Origin: JAEUOS01 sp965279115
GTDB taxonomy: Bacteria > Pseudomonadota > Gammaproteobacteria > Burkholderiales > JAEUOS01
Direction: 5' to 3'
DNA length: 64,000 nucleotides
NCBI GenBank assembly: GCA_965279115.1
Contig: OZ257137.1
Coordinates: 5,208,001 to 5,272,000, forward strand
Below the pieces are notes generated by a model that saw nothing but the letters and a program-made list of their open reading frames with translations, did not search any database and was not told where the DNA came from. Positions 60,127 through 64,000 of the stretch are shown in pieces (the first letter of the stretch is position 1; each line of letters starts with the position of its first letter). The position numbers and the translations under genes were made by a program.

Positions 60127-60438
60127 ATGAGCCGCGTCCTCACGATCGCCTTCGCCGGCCTGATCCTGCTGCTCCAGTACCCGCTGTGGCTGGGCAAGGG
60201 TGGCTGGATGCGGGTATGGGACCTGGACCGGCAACTGGGCGCGCAGCAGAAGGTCAATGATGACCTGCAGAAGCGCAACAACGGTCTGGAAGCCGAGGTG
60301 CGCGACCTCAAGAACGGCCTTGGCGCCATCGAGGAGCGCGCCCGTTTCGAGTTGGGCATGATCAAGGAAGACGAGATCTTCTTCCAGGTTCTCGAGGCGC
60401 CCGGCGTCCCGGTGCCGCCCAGGGCCGCTCCCAAGTAG
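60127..60438 (+). CDS. ftsB: Cell division protein FtsB
   Basis: A 103-residue protein with one N-terminal membrane helix (VLTIAFAGLILLLQYPLWL), a basic turn, then a coiled coil (LDRQLGAQQKVNDDLQKRNNGLEAEVRDLK) and the family end EERARFELGMIKEDEIFFQVLE. FtsB acts with FtsL and FtsQ in the divisome. Its place just behind eno is the normal betaproteobacterial order. Confidence 0.92.
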   Translation: MSRVLTIAFAGLILLLQYPLWLGKGGWMRVWDLDRQLGAQQKVNDDLQKRNNGLEAEVRDLKNGLGAIEERARFELGMIKEDEIFFQVLEAPGVPVPPRAAPK

Positions 60439-60483
60439 CCGGTTCGGACCGCTCGCGTCCGCAACCCCGGCCCAGACGCAACC

Positions 60484-62136
60484 ATGCCAGAACCTCGTCC
60501 GAATTCCCCATCGTCCGCCCGGCAGGAGGAGGGTGACGCCAAGCCGCCGTCCGCCGCACCGGTACCTTCGCCGCTGGCGCCGTTCGAAAGCCCGGTCTAC
60601 CTGATGCTGTGGACCACCTGGCTGATCGCCAACATCTGCATGTGGATGAACGACGTGGCGGCAGCCTGGCTGATGACCACACTGACCACCAAGCCGATCT
60701 GGGTGGCGCTGGTGCAAACCTGCGCCACTTTGCCGGTGTTCCTGCTGGGGCTCCCCAGCGGGGCGCTGGCCGACAGCATTGACCGCCGCCGCTATCTTCT
60801 GGTCACGCAATTCTGGATCGCGGCGGTGGCCGTGCTCATTTGCGTCGCGATACTCGCCGGCGGCATGTCGCCGCCGTTGCTGCTGGCGCTGACCTTTGCC
60901 AACGGCATCGGGCTGGCGATGCGCTGGCCGGTGTTCTCCGCGGTGGTGCCGGAGGTGGTGCCGCGTTCGCAGCTTCCCGCGGCCCTGGCCTTGAACGGCA
61001 TTTCCACCAACGCCTCGCGCATCATCGGCCCGCTGGTCGCCGGCGCCATCATCGCCACCGCCGGCAGCGCCTGGGTGTTCGTGCTCAATGCCGTCATGTC
61101 GCTGGTGTCGGCGGTGATCATCCTGCGCTGGAAGCGCGTGCATGTGGCCAGCCCGCTGGGGCGCGAGCCGCTGCTCTCCGGCATGCGCGTGGGCCTGCAG
61201 TTTGTCAGCCAGTCGAGCCGCCTGAAAGCGGTGTATGTGCGCATCGCCCTGTTCTTCTTTCATTCCACCGGCCTTCTGGCGCTGCTGCCGCTGGTGGCGC
61301 ACGACCTGCATGGGCACAGCGCGGGAACCTACACCTTGCTGCTGGCTTCGATGGGCACGGGGGCGATCATCGCGGCGCTGTTCCTGCCGCGGCTGCGGCG
61401 CGTCTTTTCGCGCGACGGACTGGTGTTGACCGGCACGCTCATGCAGGCGCTGGCGACGGCCGTGGTCGCTTTCGCGCCCAACGTGTATGTGGCGGTGACG
61501 GCGATGTTCCTCGCCGGTGCGGCGTGGATCTCCACCGCCAATTCGCTGTCGGTCTCGGCGCAGTTCGCGCTGCCCGACTGGGTGCGCGCGCGGGGCATGT
61601 CGATCTACCAGATGGCCATCATGGGCGGCAGCGCCGCCGGGGCGGCCGTATGGGGGCAGGTGGCGACCTTCGCTTCGGTGCAGACCAGCCTGGCGGCGGC
61701 CGCCGTGAGCGGCGCGATCTGCATGCTCATCGCCAGCGCGGTGCTGGTCGATCGCAGCATCGAGGAAGACCTGTCCCCCTCCAGCGTGCTCAAGGCGCCG
61801 GTCGCGGACGCGCCGGCCGAGGACGGGCAGATCATCGTGCACATCGAATACCGCATCGATCCCGCGCGCGCCGCGGAGTTTCGCGCCCTGATGCAGGAGT
61901 CGCGCCGCAGCCGCTTGAGGCAGGGCGCGCTGGGCTGGGAGTTGCTGCATGATGTCCACGACCCGGCGCGCTATGTCGAGCAGGTGATCGACGAGAACTG
62001 GACCGAGCATCTGCGCCGCTTCGACCGCGTGACCGCCGCCGACATCAGCTTGCGCGAACGAAAGCTGGCATTTCACACCGGCGAATCCCCGCCGGTGGTC
62101 ACGCGCAGCGTGATCGATCCAACCATGCGCGGTTGA
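60484..62136 (+). CDS. MFS_3-type exporter with C-terminal ABM-like domain
   Basis: A 550-residue protein. The first ~435 residues form a 12-helix MFS transporter of the EntS-like MFS_3 group (LWTTWLIANICMWMNDVAAAWLM, PSGALADSIDRRRYLL). From about 445 on is a soluble domain (IIVHIEYRIDPARAAEFRALMQE, WELLHDVHDPARYVEQVIDENW) resembling antibiotic-biosynthesis-monooxygenase ferredoxin folds; this fusion is common in the family. It probably exports small toxic compounds or siderophores. Start ATG 60484 is 45 bp after ftsB and may not be in its operon. Confidence 0.83.
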   Translation: MPEPRPNSPSSARQEEGDAKPPSAAPVPSPLAPFESPVYLMLWTTWLIANICMWMNDVAAAWLMTTLTTKPIWVALVQTCATLPVFLLGLPSGALADSIDRRRYLLVTQFWIAAVAVLICVAILAGGMSPPLLLALTFANGIGLAMRWPVFSAVVPEVVPRSQLPAALALNGISTNASRIIGPLVAGAIIATAGSAWVFVLNAVMSLVSAVIILRWKRVHVASPLGREPLLSGMRVGLQFVSQSSRLKAVYVRIALFFFHSTGLLALLPLVAHDLHGHSAGTYTLLLASMGTGAIIAALFLPRLRRVFSRDGLVLTGTLMQALATAVVAFAPNVYVAVTAMFLAGAAWISTANSLSVSAQFALPDWVRARGMSIYQMAIMGGSAAGAAVWGQVATFASVQTSLAAAAVSGAICMLIASAVLVDRSIEEDLSPSSVLKAPVADAPAEDGQIIVHIEYRIDPARAAEFRALMQESRRSRLRQGALGWELLHDVHDPARYVEQVIDENWTEHLRRFDRVTAADISLRERKLAFHTGESPPVVTRSVIDPTMRG

Positions 62137-62245
62137 GGATTTTCACGCAATAAAGAACACAGCCGGCTTCTTTCATCGGCGAAAGGGATTTCAGCACCGT
62201 GGCCCGTAACACCGAGCAGGCCGCCGGCATGGAAATCCGCAAACC

Positions 62246-63331
62246 CTAGGCGGTCTTGATCGCCCGTCCGCCCGACGACGACTCGGCGATCGCATCGATC
62301 AGGCGGTGCAGCTGCACCGCGATGTCAAAGTCGGGGAGGGGATTGTGCCCGGTGCGGATCGCGCGGGCGAAGCCGCGGTACATCTGGAACACGTTGAAGG
62401 GCTCGCCGCTGCCCAGACCTGCCGGCGCATCGGCCAGGTCCGCCGGCAAAGGCAGCGCTTCGAGCGAGTTCGCGCCGCGCGCGCCGTGCAGCTACAGTTC
62501 GCACAACTGCGGCGAGTCCGCCCCGTATGCCACCAGCGTGCCTTCGCGACCGTACACCTCCATGCGATAGCCGCTGCCCGCCCAGGGAACGGTCGCCACA
62601 TGCAACGAGGCCACGCCGCCGCCGGCGAGCAGGCCGCTGACCAGCACATTGTCGGGCGAATTCACTTCCACCTGCCTGCCGGTATCGGTCTCCAGCCACT
62701 GGTGCACCTGGGTGGAAACCACGCACGCCACCTGGCTGAACTCACCGGCCACGAAGCGCAGTGCGTCGATGGTGTGGCCGCCGGGGATGGTGAGGGTGTT
62801 CGCGCCCAGGCTGGCGTCGCGCTGCCAGCTGCGCGACGCAGGGCGTTGCAATATGCCTTCGCGCATCAGGTGCGCGCGGCATGATGTGACTTCGCCCAGG
62901 TACCCGCTCGCGATCAGGTGCTTCATCTGCACCAGCGCAGGGTTGGCGCGAGACTGCAGGCCCACCGCCGTCTGCAGGCCTTTCGCGCGCGCCAGCGTGG
63001 CCAGTTCGAAGGCTTCCGCGCTGTTCTTGCCCAGCGGCCATTCGGTGTACACATGCTTGCCCGCCGAAAGCGCGGCCAGGGTGAGCGCGTGGTGGTGCGG
63101 CACTTTCACCACCACCGCCACCGCGTCGACCTCGGGGCAGTTCACCAGGGCATCCACATCATGGAAGGCCAGCCTGGCGCCATGTTTTTTTCGCGCCGCC
63201 TCCGCGGTCTCCGGCCGGGTGGTGCAAACGGCGGTGAGTTCGAAGTCCGGCGAGAGGGCCAGGGCGGGCAGATGCGCGCGTCCGGCCCAAGGCCCTGCGC
63301 CGATCAATCCCAGACGAATCCTGTTTGCCAT
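62246..63331 (-). pseudogene. Gfo/Idh/MocA oxidoreductase broken by an in-frame TAG
   Basis: ATG 63331 follows AAGGAG by eight bases. Translation gives a Gfo/Idh/MocA Rossmann enzyme (RIRLGLIGAGPWAGRAHL, DAVAVVVKVPHHHALTLAALSAGKHVYTEWPLGKN). At codon 280 (62494-62492) the frame meets TAG, after which the same frame continues LHGARGANSLEALP, MYRGFARAIRTGHNPLPDF to a normal stop at 62246. The family's C-terminal end is thus present but cut off. A C to T change in CAG would explain it. Either a recent nonsense mutation or a base error; a shortened 279-residue product may remain partly folded. Confidence 0.8.
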
Positions 63332-63428
63332 GCTGCCACTCCTTGCCGTAGATGGAGGCCCATTATTCCAGATGCCCAATGGCGGGTACTATCGGGCCTT
63401 GCCAACGCAGAAAAGACAAAGCCAGCGC

Positions 63429-64000
63429 ATGCCCAAGGAAGTCAAGGTAAAACCCCGCCGCGCCGTTGTCGCCACCGTCCATGTGCCCGGCGTGAGCGAC
63501 ATCGAGCTTGCATCGTCATTGACCGAATTGCGCGAACTCGCCAAGACCCTCGGTTACGAAGTGGTGCAAACCTTCGTCCAGAAACGCGCCAACTTCGATT
63601 CGACCGCCTATCTCGGCACCGGCAAGCGCGAGGAAATCCGCCGCTTCGTACAAGGCGAGCCGCTTGAAGGCGAGGAAGATGGGGAGCACGACGAAGCCGC
63701 GCCCGCACTGGCCAAACGGCGCACCGGTGTCGGCCGCGCCGCCGCCAAGACCGCCCGCCACGGCCTGGCCGCGGCGAAAGAGGAAGCCAAGCAAGCCGCG
63801 CTGCTGGCGGCGGCCGATGAGGACAAGCACCGCGCCGACGTGGTGCTGATCGACCACGAAATATCGCCCTCGCAGGCACGCAACCTCGAGGACGCGCTGG
63901 GCTGCGAGGTGATGGACCGCACCATGGTGATCCTGGAGATTTTCCATCGCCATGCCCGTACCAACGCGGCGCGGGCGCAGGTGGAGATCGCCCGCCTGGG
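63429..64000 (+). CDS. hflX: GTPase HflX, N-terminal part (partial)
   Basis: ATG 63429 opens a frame that runs off the window; 190 residues are visible. ELRELAKTLGYEVVQTFVQKR, DSTAYLGTGKREEI and HEISPSQARNLEDALGCEVMDRTMVILEIFHRHARTNAAR match the HflX N-terminal domain, which precedes the GTPase domain (not in view). HflX is a ribosome-binding GTPase rescuing stalled ribosomes. An extra ~60-residue segment (about 75-136), acidic then alanine- and lysine-rich, is inserted before VVLIDHE. A strong promoter is not visible. Confidence 0.88.
   Translation, partial: MPKEVKVKPRRAVVATVHVPGVSDIELASSLTELRELAKTLGYEVVQTFVQKRANFDSTAYLGTGKREEIRRFVQGEPLEGEEDGEHDEAAPALAKRRTGVGRAAAKTARHGLAAAKEEAKQAALLAAADEDKHRADVVLIDHEISPSQARNLEDALGCEVMDRTMVILEIFHRHARTNAARAQVEIARL

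Noticed and set aside
59227..62076. A 949-codon open frame antisense to eno, ftsB and the MFS gene
   Set aside because: It is opposite well-recognised genes, has low-complexity His/Gln/Arg-rich translation and no domain; long antisense frames are expected in GC-rich DNA.
62200..62252. A short frame (GTG to TAG, 17 codons) before the broken oxidoreductase
   Set aside because: No ribosome site or similarity; probably chance.

Overview
This 64 kb window is GC-rich chromosomal DNA from a Gram-negative bacterium, most likely a betaproteobacterium. The reasons are the pyrG-kdsA-eno-ftsB order at the right end, Tat and lipoprotein export signals, PEP-CTERM proteins (which imply an exosortase encoded elsewhere), TRAP transport and an AtzEGH/AtzF amidase cluster. 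I see no tRNA, rRNA, CRISPR array, insertion sequence or phage gene.

Layout. 1-0.55 kb: the start of an mgtE-like gene and a small cysteine-rich protein, both on minus. 0.9-3.1 kb: a partner-switching module (STAS protein, RsbW-like kinase, cNMP-binding SpoIIE phosphatase). 3.2-7.0 kb: a TRAP transporter with a TatT lipoprotein. 7.1-22.2 kb: a secretion-rich block holding two phytase/esterase-like PEP-CTERM proteins, a BLUF photoreceptor, two PhoX phosphatases, two small PEP-CTERM proteins, a DNRLRE-type protein and a large extracellular nuclease. 22.3-31.4 kb: lipid and polyphosphate genes (Mpo1-like protein, class III aminotransferase, phosphatidylserine decarboxylase, ppx, ppk1, and a metallophosphoesterase-glycosyltransferase pair resembling PlcP-Agt). 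31.6-41.7 kb: an allophanate/carboxybiuret hydrolase operon with a complete Dpp-type ABC transporter and an FCD-GntR regulator. 41.8-53.6 kb: a sensor kinase, an HDOD protein, two DMT transporters, a pirin-cupin-CoA transferase-oxidoreductase operon and a diguanylate cyclase. 53.7-56.1 kb: an SMP-30 lactonase coupled to a PhoD-like phosphatase. 56.2-62.1 kb: pyrG, kdsA, eno, ftsB and an MFS exporter. 62.2-64 kb: an oxidoreductase gene broken by an in-frame stop, then the start of hflX.

The main theme is phosphorus economy. Between 7 and 31 kb the genes could release phosphate outside the cell (PhoX, phytase-like proteins, nuclease), store it (ppk1/ppx) and spare it by replacing phospholipid with glycolipid (PlcP/Agt). 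Several intergenic regions carry TGTCA-like pentamers repeated every 11 bp, the spacing of Pho boxes. I read this as a probable Pho-regulon island; no expression or motif statistics were available. The three genes at 22.4-25.6 kb (Mpo1-like, aminotransferase, decarboxylase) may be a further, undescribed lipid-modifying part of it.
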